From NCBI GenBank assembly GCA_937904375.1, contig CALDIG010000146.1, forward strand, positions 1-19,072: a stretch of 19,072 nucleotides of DNA, written 5' to 3'. The translations under genes were made by a program, and so were the position numbers. The stretch's first letter is position 1. Each line of letters starts with the position of its first letter. The stretch comes from an uncultured Prevotellaceae bacterium (lineage in GTDB: Bacteria; Bacteroidota; Bacteroidia; Bacteroidales; Muribaculaceae). Positions 1 through 8,805 of this stretch are shown here, piece after piece. A model generated the notes under the pieces. It had not been told where the DNA came from and ran no database searches. It worked only from the letters and a program-made list of their open reading frames with translations.

Positions 1-32
1 GACTGGAGTTCAGACGTGTGCTCTTCCGATCT
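1..32 (+). other. Illumina TruSeq read-2 adapter remnant
   Basis: The first 32 bases match, as I remember it, the TruSeq read-2 adapter from its third base to its end, finishing in GCTCTTCCGATCT. Genomic sequence starts at about 33. This is untrimmed library sequence at a contig end and has no biological role. Confidence 0.97.
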
Positions 33-276
33 AAAGACTTTAATTGTTGTTTTTGTAAGGTTTTGAATAAAATGCTCACGTTCGCAAGGCTTTGTGCAAG
101 CACATGCTTTGACTCGCTTAATCGCATTTTTGTTGAATTTGTTTGATGTTTTGATATTTGGTGACTTTGTCTCCCCAAAAGGGTTGTAAAATTCAGTGAA
201 CCCGCCATTTTCATCGTTGATGCGTTGTCTCGCGTCAATTTTTTTTGTGCAATCGTTTAATTTTAACAGTTAAAAA
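33..276. other. Intergenic, no gene seen
   Basis: No supportable gene is present on either strand. The stretch is AT-rich and holds one copy of the dispersed repeat core at 130-147, TTGTTGAATTTGTTTGAT, which differs by one base from the copy near 13239-13256. A short inverted repeat TGTGC/GCACA lies around 92-103. The contig edge prevents saying what lies to the left. Confidence 0.6.
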
Positions 277-308
277 TTGGCATAATTCAAAAAAAATTTG
301 TTTCTTTG
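277..308 (+). promoter_or_regulatory. Probable promoter of the SusC/SusD operon
   Basis: A TTG at 277-279 lies 21 bases before TTTCTTTG at 301-308, which is one base off the Bacteroidota -7 consensus TAnnTTTG and is followed by CACC. The transcript would start near 315, leaving a leader of about 190 bases before the SusC start codon. Confidence 0.55.
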
Positions 309-314
309 CACCTT

Positions 315-508
315 ATTAATTTAGCATTAAAGCCCATTAGTTGGTTTAAGATGCGATGAACACCTTCTATGCCCCGTTGTTTTTCAGCCAATTAAATGGG
401 AGATTGATGGTGAAAAATTGTGGTCTTTACTGAAGAAATTAGCTTTCTAAGTGGCCTGTAATTGCTAAGACATGAAATTTTAAATAAATAAATTATTAAT
501 TTTTTTCA
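315..508 (+). promoter_or_regulatory. Long 5' leader of the SusC operon with a stem
   Basis: This is the predicted untranslated leader. CCCATT (333-338) and TTGG (341-344) can pair with AATGGG (395-400) and CCAA (388-391), giving a 10-bp stem interrupted by a small internal loop. It matches no riboswitch I know. Long leaders occur in polysaccharide-utilization SusC genes, some with antisense RNA control, but nothing here demonstrates that. Confidence 0.3.
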
Positions 509-3500
509 ATGCTTATGAGTCTTAAAAAACTTTTATTGCTGACGGCTGCAATATTGGTGTCTCTCACCTCGAGCGCACAGTTCAAGGTGACAGGTGTCGT
601 TATTTCGGCCGAGGACAATGAACCCGTTATTGGTGCTCATGTGAAGGAAAAAGCAAAACCTACCAATGGTACAAGTACCGACATCGACGGTAAGTTCACC
701 CTTACCGTTTCGTCGGCCAAGAGCCACATCCTTGTGAGCTCGGTAGGTCTTGCCGAAGCCGATGTACAAGTCACCTCGGGTGAGATGAAGATTGTCTTGA
801 CCACCGACGAGAAGACTACTCTCCAAGAGGTGGTTGTGACAGGTTATCAAAACGTTGACAAGCGCCTCTTTACCGGTGCTACCACAAGCATCAAGGCCGA
901 CAAGGCGAAGCTTGATGGTGTTGCCGATGTGTCGCGTGCCCTCGAGGGGCGTGCCGCTGGTGTGAGTGTGCAGAACGTGTCGGGTACCTTTGGTACTGCT
1001 CCTAAGATCCGCGTGCGTGGTGCTACCTCCATCTACGGTAGCAGCAAGCCACTGTGGGTTGTTGACGGTGTGATCCTTGAGGATAACGTTGAGCTTGATG
1101 CCGACGCCCTCTCCAGTGGTGACGCCACCACACTTATCGCCAGCGCCATCGCCGGTATCAACGCCGACGATATCGAGAGCTTCCAGATCCTTAAGGACGG
1201 TTCGGCAACATCAATCTATGGTGCTCGCGCCATGGCAGGTGTGATCGTCGTTACCACCAAGCAGGGACGCTCGGGCTCGGCAAGTATCAACTACACCGGT
1301 GAGTTCACCTATCGCTTGAAACCCATGTACCGTGAGTTCAACATCAGTAACTCACAGGAGCAGATGGGTATCTACAAGGAACTTGAGGCCAAGGGATGGT
1401 TGAGCTTCGCTAGCCTCGCCAACTCTTCAAGTTCGGGTATCTATGGTACCATGTATAAGCTCATGGACCAGTATGATCCCGCTACCGGTTTCGGTCTACC
1501 CAACACCTTGGCAGCAAGGAATGCCTATCTGCGTGAGGCAGAGTACCGTAACACCGACTGGTTTGACTTGTTGTTTAACAGCAACATCTCTCAAAACCAC
1601 GCCATCTCAATCTCTGGCGGTACCGATAAAGCACGTTTCTATACTTCGGCTTCTATCATGTATGACCCAGGATGGACTAAGCAGAGCGAGGTAACACGTT
1701 ACACCTTCAACGCCAATGCAAGCTACGACCTGTCGAAGAATTTGACCATCAAATTGTTGACTAGTGACAGCTACCGCAAGCAGCGCGCTCCCGGTACCTT
1801 GAGCCAGGACGTTGACGTGGTTAACGGTGTGTATAGCCGTAGCTTCGATATCAACCCCTATAGCTATGCGTTGAACACCTCTCGTACTGCCGACCCCAAC
1901 GCCACTTACACTCGTAACTATACATCGTTCAACATTTTCCACGAGCTTGACCAGAACTACATCGACCTCGGTGTTACCGACCTCAAGTTCCAGGGCGAGA
2001 TTTCCTGGAAGCCTATTTCGGGTCTCGAACTCAAGGGGTTGGCGTCTTACCGCTTTAACAGCAGTACTACCAACCACTATGTAAAGGACGATTCTAACCA
2101 AGCTAACGCTTACCGTGCCGGTATCGACCCCGAGAACGCGTCGATTCGCGATGCTAACACCTACCTCTATACCGACCCCGATATAGTAGGTGCTCTTCCA
2201 GTGACTGTTCTGCCTAAGGGTGGTATCCTTTATCATGATGTGAACGCCATGTCGCAGTTTGACTTGCGTACTCAGGCACAATACAACAAGAGTTTCGCCG
2301 ATAAGCACCTCATCAACCTGCTTGCCGGTTTTGAGCTCAGCAAGATTGAGCGTCATGCCGAGAGCTTTGAGGGCTGGGGTATCGTTTATGAGAACGGTAA
2401 CATTCCTTTCCTTGACAAGAACCTCTTCAAGCAGCAAGTGGAGGAGAACCACAACTACTACAGCGAGGCTTGGCGTTATGGCCGCAACATGGCTTACTAT
2501 GCTATGGGCAGCTACTCGTTCATGGGTAAATACATCCTCACCGGCACCTTCCGTTATGAGGGTTCTAACAAGCTTGGCAAGGCCAAGAAGAGCCGTTGGC
2601 TCCCCACTTGGAACATCTCGGGTGCTTGGAACGCCAGCGATGAGGACTTCTTCCGCAATGCCGCATTCAACCAGAATGGTATCTGGACCTATGCTAAGCT
2701 GCGTCTGTCTTACTCACTGACTGCCGATGCCGGTCCTTCAAGCGTGTCTAACGCACTCCCAATCTACTATCCTTCTAAGCCTTGGAGATTGGATCCCGAG
2801 GATGCCGAGATGGACCTCTACCTTTCCAATATCGCCAACGAGGAGTTGACCTACGAGAAGAAGCACGAGTTTGACGTTGGTGTTGACCTCGGTTTCTACA
2901 ACAACCGCATCAACCTCGTCTTTGACTGGTACAAGCGTAACAACTACGACCTGATTGGTGGTGTTTATACCGAGGGTGTAGGTGGTGTGACACATAAGTA
3001 TGCCAATGTGGCTTCTATGTCTTCGCATGGTGTTGAGTTCACGCTCTCTACCCGCAACTTCGAAGCCATTAAGCCCGGCGACTTTGAGTGGAGCACCGAC
3101 TTCACATTCTCTTACGCCAAGAACAAGATTACCGACCTGTTGTCACGCAGCCGCATCATCGACCTCGTGCCAGGTACCGGTTACGCTTTGCAGGGCTATC
3201 CCGTGCGCGCCATCTTCTCTATCCCGTTTGCCGGCTTGAATGATGAGGGTCTTCCCACATTCTACGACGAGAATGGCGACGTGACAGTTGCTGGCATCTA
3301 CTTCCAGCAGTTCGACAACCTCGACTTCCTCAAGTATGAGGGTCCAGTAGATCCTGTCTATACTGGTGGTCTTGGCAACAACTTCAGCTGGAAGGGCTTC
3401 CACCTGAACCTGTTCTTGACCTATTCGTTTGGCAACAAGCTGCGCTTGCCCGCCGACTTCTCTTACGCTTACGGTGACATGACCGCCAACTCTCGCGACA

Positions 3501-3883
3501 TGAAGAACCGTTGGGTTGTGCCAGGTGATGAGGCTTATACTGATATCCCAGCCATTGTTTCTACACGTCAGTATATGACTTGGAATAATATATATGGTGA
3601 AAGATTAGGTATCGCCTATAGTTCTTACAACTACAGTACCGCTCGTATCGCCAACGGTGGTTTCATCCGCCTGAAAGAAGTGTCGCTCACTTACGACATT
3701 CCTAGTAAGGTGCTTAAGGCGCTGCGTCTTAACAGCGCATCGCTTAAGCTGAGTACCACTAACCTGTGTCTGCTTTATGCCGACAAGAAACTCAATGGCC
3801 AAGACCCAGAGTTCTTCAACTCGGGTGGTGTGGCTGCACCAAGTCCCAAGCAGTTCACACTTACAGTGCGCTTAGGACTTTAA
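509..3883 (+). CDS. SusC/RagA-family TonB-linked outer membrane transporter
   Basis: An outer-membrane beta-barrel importer that works with the SusD lipoprotein encoded next and is powered by TonB. The 1,124 residues fit the family. Residues 1-23 form a signal peptide ending SSA|QF. Residues about 26-97 are a carboxypeptidase-regulatory-like domain (VTGVV, DIDGKFTL). LQEVVVTGYQ at 105-114 leads into the plug, with family-typical SRALEGRAAGVSV and IRVRG at 142-171 and the plug end SIYGARAMAGVIVVTTKQG near 235-252. The rest is barrel, ending in FTLTVRLGL. The start may be 509 or the ATG at 515. It is first in a four-gene operon, and 29 bases separate its stop from SusD. The substrate cannot be read from this protein. 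The peptidase downstream suggests peptides, which is inference. Confidence 0.95.
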   Translation: MLMSLKKLLLLTAAILVSLTSSAQFKVTGVVISAEDNEPVIGAHVKEKAKPTNGTSTDIDGKFTLTVSSAKSHILVSSVGLAEADVQVTSGEMKIVLTTDEKTTLQEVVVTGYQNVDKRLFTGATTSIKADKAKLDGVADVSRALEGRAAGVSVQNVSGTFGTAPKIRVRGATSIYGSSKPLWVVDGVILEDNVELDADALSSGDATTLIASAIAGINADDIESFQILKDGSATSIYGARAMAGVIVVTTKQGRSGSASINYTGEFTYRLKPMYREFNISNSQEQMGIYKELEAKGWLSFASLANSSSSGIYGTMYKLMDQYDPATGFGLPNTLAARNAYLREAEYRNTDWFDLLFNSNISQNHAISISGGTDKARFYTSASIMYDPGWTKQSEVTRYTFNANASYDLSKNLTIKLLTSDSYRKQRAPGTLSQDVDVVNGVYSRSFDINPYSYALNTSRTADPNATYTRNYTSFNIFHELDQNYIDLGVTDLKFQGEISWKPISGLELKGLASYRFNSSTTNHYVKDDSNQANAYRAGIDPENASIRDANTYLYTDPDIVGALPVTVLPKGGILYHDVNAMSQFDLRTQAQYNKSFADKHLINLLAGFELSKIERHAESFEGWGIVYENGNIPFLDKNLFKQQVEENHNYYSEAWRYGRNMAYYAMGSYSFMGKYILTGTFRYEGSNKLGKAKKSRWLPTWNISGAWNASDEDFFRNAAFNQNGIWTYAKLRLSYSLTADAGPSSVSNALPIYYPSKPWRLDPEDAEMDLYLSNIANEELTYEKKHEFDVGVDLGFYNNRINLVFDWYKRNNYDLIGGVYTEGVGGVTHKYANVASMSSHGVEFTLSTRNFEAIKPGDFEWSTDFTFSYAKNKITDLLSRSRIIDLVPGTGYALQGYPVRAIFSIPFAGLNDEGLPTFYDENGDVTVAGIYFQQFDNLDFLKYEGPVDPVYTGGLGNNFSWKGFHLNLFLTYSFGNKLRLPADFSYAYGDMTANSRDMKNRWVVPGDEAYTDIPAIVSTRQYMTWNNIYGERLGIAYSSYNYSTARIANGGFIRLKEVSLTYDIPSKVLKALRLNSASLKLSTTNLCLLYADKKLNGQDPEFFNSGGVAAPSPKQFTLTVRLGL

Positions 3884-3912
3884 TGTTTAATGATTATAAA
3901 ATATATAGAACT

Positions 3913-5676
3913 ATGAAATTAAGATATTTTATATTGGCTGGTGTGGCACTGCTGGGATTGTCGTCATGTAGCGACTTCCTCGACAAGCCAAGCGACACAC
4001 GCGTTACCCTCACCAACACCGAGCAGTTGCGCATGTTGATGGTTAGTGCCTATCCAGAATATAGCTATGTGCCATTTTGTGAGATATCGACCGACAACTT
4101 TATCGACAACAATTCGCCGGGCATAGACGGTGTGCGTTTCAACCTGTCGTCTTACGACCGCAATGACGATGAGGCTTTTGCCTTCGAAGACATTCGCACA
4201 TCTACAGGTGAAGACACGCCCTCAGGGTCGTGGGAAGGCTATTACAACGCCATCGCCACTTGTAATCAGGTTCTTGAGAAAGTCGAGGAGTTTGAGAACG
4301 ACGGTGAGAACAGCGCCAAGCTGCAGGCTGTAAAGGGCGAGGCACTGATTGACCGTGCTTACTGCCATTTTATGCTTGCCAACATATTCTGCATGCCCTA
4401 CCGTGGTCCGGAATTGAGCAAGGATATACCTGGCATTCCTTATATGACAGTGCCTGAGACAACAGTGAAACCTCACTATGAGCGTGGTACTCTCGCCGAG
4501 ACTTACGCTAACATTGAGCGTGACATCGAAGAAGGTTTGCCTCTGATTAATGACGCTTACTATGAGAAGCCTAAGTATCACTTCAACAAGCAGGCGGCTT
4601 ACACCTTTGCATCGCGTTTCTATCTCTTTAAGCGCGACTATGCTAAGGTGCTCGAGTGTGCCAATATGGTATTTGGTGGTGCCGATGTTGACCCCATGCC
4701 TTACATGACCGACATCTGGGCCCACAAAGAAGAGTTGGAAGACCCCGACGATTTTAATCGTTACTATACCAGCACTGCTCACATGAGGAATTTCATGATT
4801 ATTCCTACCTATTCAATATATTACCGTAAAATAGTTGCTGGCAACCGCTATGCTTGTAACCGTGAGGCCATGAAAGCCACACTGTGGGATGGCAAAGGCC
4901 CGACTTGGAGCGGTGTGCATCCATGCTATAACGGATGTGGTATGTATGTTGCTGGTTCTAACCAAGACTATGGCTTGTGGTGGGCAGCCCCTGTTGGCGA
5001 GCAGTTTGAATATACCGATAAGGTTGCCGGAATTGGCTACGCTCACCAGGTGCTTTGTGAGTTCACCGGCGAGGAGGCTCTCTTGAACCGTGCCGAGGCT
5101 AAGTTGTTCCTTGGCGACATCGACGGATGTGTTGCCGACTTAGGCGTGTGGGAAGCCGCTCGTCGCAATACTACCAGCAGCACTAGTAGTTTGAAACCAT
5201 GGAGCAAGGAAATTGTTTGGAATTTCTATACTACTGCCGAGGAGAAATATGTTTACAATATTCGTCCTGAGCGTCGCGAAGTTTTGGGAGCCAAGTATCT
5301 TGACTCGCTCTACTATGGTATTGCCAAGCCTATCCACATCGACATCGTGTGCCCATCGACCCAGTACCATAACTCTCCCGAGATTAACCCTTACTTGCAG
5401 TGCATCCAGCACTTCCGCCGCATTGAGTTCATTTTCCGTGGAATGCGTTGGTTTGACATCAAGCGATATGGTATCTCTTACAGCCACACCATTGGCAAGG
5501 ATTCTCGTGTGGTTACACTGAATCCCAACATTGAAAGTGGTGAGCTTGACGGCCGTATGGCTCTTCAGATTCCTAACGAGGTTATTGCCGCCGGTATTGA
5601 ACCCAACACGCGACTTGTAACGCCTGTGACGACAAGCTTCAAGAAGGCTGTGGTGCCACCCAGTAGTGATGAATAA
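3913..5676 (+). CDS. SusD/RagB-family outer membrane lipoprotein
   Basis: A surface lipoprotein that captures substrate and acts as a lid on the SusC barrel. The open frame extends upstream into SusC, but I choose the ATG at 3913 because it gives a clean lipoprotein signal, MKLRYFILAGVALLGLSSC, with the lipidated Cys at residue 19 followed by SDFLD, as is typical for SusD. The protein is 587 residues. An N-terminal SusD-like region is followed by TPR-like helices (DRAYCHFMLANIF) and the C-terminal signature RRIEFIFRGMRWFDIKRYG. SusD proteins are often 500-600 residues, so it looks complete. Its place directly after SusC and 20 bases before the peptidase supports cotranscription. Binding specificity is not predictable from sequence. 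Confidence 0.93.
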   Translation: MKLRYFILAGVALLGLSSCSDFLDKPSDTRVTLTNTEQLRMLMVSAYPEYSYVPFCEISTDNFIDNNSPGIDGVRFNLSSYDRNDDEAFAFEDIRTSTGEDTPSGSWEGYYNAIATCNQVLEKVEEFENDGENSAKLQAVKGEALIDRAYCHFMLANIFCMPYRGPELSKDIPGIPYMTVPETTVKPHYERGTLAETYANIERDIEEGLPLINDAYYEKPKYHFNKQAAYTFASRFYLFKRDYAKVLECANMVFGGADVDPMPYMTDIWAHKEELEDPDDFNRYYTSTAHMRNFMIIPTYSIYYRKIVAGNRYACNREAMKATLWDGKGPTWSGVHPCYNGCGMYVAGSNQDYGLWWAAPVGEQFEYTDKVAGIGYAHQVLCEFTGEEALLNRAEAKLFLGDIDGCVADLGVWEAARRNTTSSTSSLKPWSKEIVWNFYTTAEEKYVYNIRPERREVLGAKYLDSLYYGIAKPIHIDIVCPSTQYHNSPEINPYLQCIQHFRRIEFIFRGMRWFDIKRYGISYSHTIGKDSRVVTLNPNIESGELDGRMALQIPNEVIAAGIEPNTRLVTPVTTSFKKAVVPPSSDE

Positions 5677-5696
5677 TTAATAATTCAGAAAAGATT

Positions 5697-6977
5697 ATGA
5701 AAAAATATTTTAAATATCTAAGTGCATTGGCACTGGTGGCTATTGCGGCAATGTCGCTCTCGTCGTGCGGTGAGAAGGAACTTGGCGAGACCATCTTCCC
5801 CGACGTGACCGATGAGCTTGACCCTAACAGCTACACCTACAACTTCGACAAGTGGCTGAAGGATAATTACCTCGATGAATATAACCTGGAATTCCAGTAC
5901 AGGCTTCAAGACAACGAGACCAACATGAACTACAACCTTCAGCCTGCTACACTCCGTAATTCCATCGACCTGGCTGTGCTAACTAAGTACATGTGGTTTG
6001 ATGTTTATGAGATTGTGACAGGAAGCAAGGAATTCTTGAAAATGTATGGTCCCCGCATTCTCATGCTGGTAGGCTCTCCTGCAATCAACCCTATCTCAAG
6101 AACCATTGAAGTGGGTCTTGCCGAGGGTGGTATCAAGGTGACGCTGCTTAATGTGAACCGATTAGGAAATTATGCCAACAATCCCGATCAGTTGGTTAAA
6201 GTTTTGAACGACGAGTATTTCCACACTATGCACCATGAGTTTGCTCACATCCTGCATCAAACGAAGAGTATTCCCACTGAGTTCCGTATTCTTTCGGCTG
6301 GTCATTATGATGGCATGAATTGGGAGAAAAAGAACGAACAAATGGTTCATTCTCTTGGTTTTGTTACCACTTATGCATCTAGTGCCATTCGTGAGGACTT
6401 TGCCGAGACTATTGCTTGCTATATCACATATTCAGATGCACAATGGAAGGCTATTCTGGATGACGCGGCTCGTGGATGGGCTACCGACCGTGATGATGTC
6501 TCAAGTGATGAATGGATCCCCTATTATTGCTATTATTACTACCCCAACAACAACCCTGTTGACGAGAATGGAGAGAGCACTCTCACCTATCTGCTAAGTA
6601 ATAGAGTAGACACTCTTGAGGATGGCACCCTCGTCTATAAGAATATGTACCAAAAAGGTAGGTTGAGAAATAATAAGCCTGAGCAAGGCGAAGACGGCAA
6701 GTGGTATGACCTTGACGGCAACGAGACCAACGCACAAGGCTTCCTTCTTGACAAGAATGGCAACCTCATTCCTATCTACGCTTATGCCGTTGAGGATGAT
6801 GATAATGTGAGTGGCAAAGATGTTTTGGAGACGAAGATTCAGTTGTGTAAAGACTGGTTCCGTGAGGAGTGGGGCATCGACCTCGAAGAATTGCGCAATG
6901 TTGTTCGGGCTCGCATTCAGGGATTTAATGCAGCTAAACTCGAAGAACTTCGTCAGCAAATTCAGTTGCCGGAATAA
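5697..6977 (+). CDS. SusCD-associated zinc metallopeptidase lipoprotein (HExxH)
   Basis: Probably a surface-exposed zinc peptidase that trims a substrate for the SusC/SusD pair. The 426 residues start with a lipoprotein signal (AAMSLSSC, Cys24). The motif HHEFAHILHQ places the HExxH at 180-184, and a downstream EDFAETIACY is a plausible site for the third zinc ligand. The architecture fits the putative zinc-binding metallopeptidase family (Peptidase_Mx1) and the 'substrate import-associated zinc metallohydrolase lipoprotein' group known from SusC/SusD operons. The family name is recalled, not searched. It lies 20 bases after SusD and 27 bases before the next lipoprotein gene. The zinc site looks intact, so activity is plausible. 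The natural substrate is unknown. Confidence 0.85.
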   Translation: MKKYFKYLSALALVAIAAMSLSSCGEKELGETIFPDVTDELDPNSYTYNFDKWLKDNYLDEYNLEFQYRLQDNETNMNYNLQPATLRNSIDLAVLTKYMWFDVYEIVTGSKEFLKMYGPRILMLVGSPAINPISRTIEVGLAEGGIKVTLLNVNRLGNYANNPDQLVKVLNDEYFHTMHHEFAHILHQTKSIPTEFRILSAGHYDGMNWEKKNEQMVHSLGFVTTYASSAIREDFAETIACYITYSDAQWKAILDDAARGWATDRDDVSSDEWIPYYCYYYYPNNNPVDENGESTLTYLLSNRVDTLEDGTLVYKNMYQKGRLRNNKPEQGEDGKWYDLDGNETNAQGFLLDKNGNLIPIYAYAVEDDDNVSGKDVLETKIQLCKDWFREEWGIDLEELRNVVRARIQGFNAAKLEELRQQIQLPE

Positions 6978-7004
6978 TGTTTAATCTTAATATAATTAGA
7001 TGTT

Positions 7005-8390
7005 ATGAAGAAATTATTTTATATTTCGGCTTTTATCCTCACTCTGTCGCTGGCGGCTTGTGCTCCAAGCGAGGTCGATGACCTCTTTGACGAGAGCCCG
7101 GCAGCACGCATGGATAATGCCGTAAAGAATTATACTGAGTTGCTCCAGTCTAATGGCGGACGCTGGCTGATGGAGTATTTTTGCAGCGCAGCCGAGCCTG
7201 GCTACAACTATATTATGACTTTCCATAACGATGGCACGGTTGACATTGCTACTAAGAATTCTTATGTCAATGGTGGCGCTTTCTACAGCGACAAGTCTAT
7301 GTGGGAAGTGGTGAGCGACTATGGCCCTGTGCTTTCGTTCAACACCTATAACAGTGCTTTCCATGTGTTCTCTAACCCTGAAATAGAATTAGGTACTGCC
7401 GGTACTAATTCAAGTACCTATGGCAAGGGACACGAGGGTGACTATGAGTTCATTATCGTTGGCTCCGACGAGAATCACATTAAGCTGCGTGGCAAGAAGA
7501 CCGCCATCACGATTATGATGACACGTCTCACTACTGAAATGGCACCAACTGATGAGGCCTACTTCACCAACCTCACCTCGGTGTTGAATGCCACCTTCAA
7601 CAACCGTATCAACGATTATGTTCTCACTACTGCAAGCGGCAAGCGCTACATCTGCAACGGTGACGGTGGCCCCATCAATTCAATGTTCTGGAGCTTCTAT
7701 CCCGAAGGCAGCTCTCTGCTCGATAATGGAGAGTATATGAACGCTATATTCACTGCTAATGGAGTCCGCTTCATGGAGCCATTGAGCTTCCTCTCCGAGT
7801 ATGATGAGAACGATGTTGCCGCTCAGAACTTTGAGATTCAGCCCGACGGTACTCTCCTCTGCACCGAGGATGGTCTGACCACTATCAAGGGTCCTGCTTT
7901 TGCCGACCTGTTCCATCAGAAGCAGATTGGCTGGACTCTCAGCAAGGTGGAGGGTGAGATAAGTGGAGATTTCCTCACAATCTTCAATCAGATTGTTGAT
8001 GAGGCTAAGGCAATAAAGGTTGGTAATAGAACTCTTAAATATAATTTCCAATGGCTGCAGTTGGGATATGACAACACCAAGGCCAAGTATCGTCTCTATT
8101 TCAGATACCATACTGGTAGTAATTACGGTAGCATCTATCTCAACCATGAGATTGTGGACGACCACACCGTCAAGTTCTCCTTTGACCCCAATGCCGAAGG
8201 AGCCTACGATACCAATGGTCAGCAATTATATGGATGGCTGCCGGGCCTCAGGGCTATGGTTGACCTGTTGTGTACTGGTGAGTATGAACTCAGCTGCGAC
8301 AACCTGATGGTGTCTAACCCCATGCTGCTGAAGAGCAAGAGCAATGCTAACAACTTCGTGGTTATCAAGTTTGAGACTGCATCTCTGTAA
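7005..8390 (+). CDS. DUF4302-like lipoprotein of the SusCD operon
   Basis: A 461-residue lipoprotein of unknown function, with signal MKKLFYISAFILTLSLAAC and Cys19. The N-terminal pattern after the signal (DDLFDESPAARM, then WLMEYF, GYNYIMTFHNDGTVDI) matches what I recall of DUF4302, a Bacteroidota family commonly encoded in SusC/SusD operons next to the HExxH peptidase. The remainder is rich in beta-strand-like and aromatic segments and contains no catalytic motif I recognise. It is last in the operon, followed 28 bases later by a terminator stem. It may be a surface accessory that binds or presents the substrate, by analogy with SusE/SusF, but that is inference from position only. Confidence 0.75.
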   Translation: MKKLFYISAFILTLSLAACAPSEVDDLFDESPAARMDNAVKNYTELLQSNGGRWLMEYFCSAAEPGYNYIMTFHNDGTVDIATKNSYVNGGAFYSDKSMWEVVSDYGPVLSFNTYNSAFHVFSNPEIELGTAGTNSSTYGKGHEGDYEFIIVGSDENHIKLRGKKTAITIMMTRLTTEMAPTDEAYFTNLTSVLNATFNNRINDYVLTTASGKRYICNGDGGPINSMFWSFYPEGSSLLDNGEYMNAIFTANGVRFMEPLSFLSEYDENDVAAQNFEIQPDGTLLCTEDGLTTIKGPAFADLFHQKQIGWTLSKVEGEISGDFLTIFNQIVDEAKAIKVGNRTLKYNFQWLQLGYDNTKAKYRLYFRYHTGSNYGSIYLNHEIVDDHTVKFSFDPNAEGAYDTNGQQLYGWLPGLRAMVDLLCTGEYELSCDNLMVSNPMLLKSKSNANNFVVIKFETASL

Positions 8391-8418
8391 TATCCTTTAA
8401 GGATAAAACCCATAATCT

Positions 8419-8449
8419 AAAGTGGCGACTCTCCCTGAGCCGCCACTTT
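8419..8449 (+). terminator. Terminator of the SusC operon
   Basis: A perfect 9-bp stem, AAAGTGGCG (8419-8427) with CGCCACTTT (8441-8449), has a 13-base loop and is followed by GTTTGT. It lies 28 bases after the stop of the last operon gene. The T-tract is weak, so termination may be incomplete. Confidence 0.7.
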
Positions 8450-8480
8450 GTTTGTATCTGTCGCTCGTTGCGATACCGGT

Positions 8481-8532
8481 ACTGGGGGTTACCCAGCGGT
8501 CAGCCTGTCGGCTGATGGACATGCTCCCCAGT
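8481..8532. repeat. GC-rich nested hairpin element
   Basis: ACTGGGG (8481-8487) pairs with CCCCAGT (8526-8532) around an inner hairpin TCAGCC-TGTC-GGCTGA (8500-8515). CTGGG (8482-8486) and CCCAG (8492-8496) offer an alternative pairing. The element is GC-rich in an AT-rich spacer and resembles the small-loop hairpins near 18805-18879. No gene is associated with it. Confidence 0.4.
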
Positions 8533-8537
8533 GCATT

Positions 8538-8603
8538 TATCAAACAAACTCAACAAATAAAAACAATCTTTTATTATACTTCTATTGTCGTTTTTGTTTG
8601 ATA
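8538..8603. repeat. TATCAAACAAA inverted-repeat element, copy A
   Basis: Perfect 11-bp terminal inverted repeats, TATCAAACAAA (8538-8548) and TTTGTTTGATA (8593-8603), enclose an inner pair ACAAT/ATTGT. The 29 bases at 8538-8566 reappear exactly, inverted, at 13228-13256. It carries no ORF, so it looks like a non-coding dispersed element. Confidence 0.65.
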
Positions 8604-8684
8604 GAACATAGACATAAGCTCCACAGCGCTAGTGGCGTTGATTGTGGCGTTGATGTTTTTTTTCAAAAATAGATGTGAAAAATC

Positions 8685-8715
8685 TTGGTTGTTTTGATAT
8701 TTTTTCTTACTTTTG
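8685..8715 (+). promoter_or_regulatory. Promoter of the secreted dockerin protein gene
   Basis: TTG at 8685-8687, a 20-base spacer, then TACTTTTG at 8708-8715, an exact match to the Bacteroidota -7 consensus TAnnTTTG. Transcription would start near 8722, giving a leader of about 84 bases. The gene is therefore probably expressed separately from the SusC operon. Confidence 0.75.
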
Positions 8716-8805
8716 CACAATCTATGTAAAGATACAGACTGATACTATTATTTTTAGAGATTATAATTCACTTTATTTATTAACTAACAAAACTCAATTA
8801 AGATT

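Noticed and set aside
3766..3912. Upstream extension of the SusD reading frame
   Set aside because: It overlaps the SusC end in another frame and would bury the lipoprotein signal that starts at 3913.
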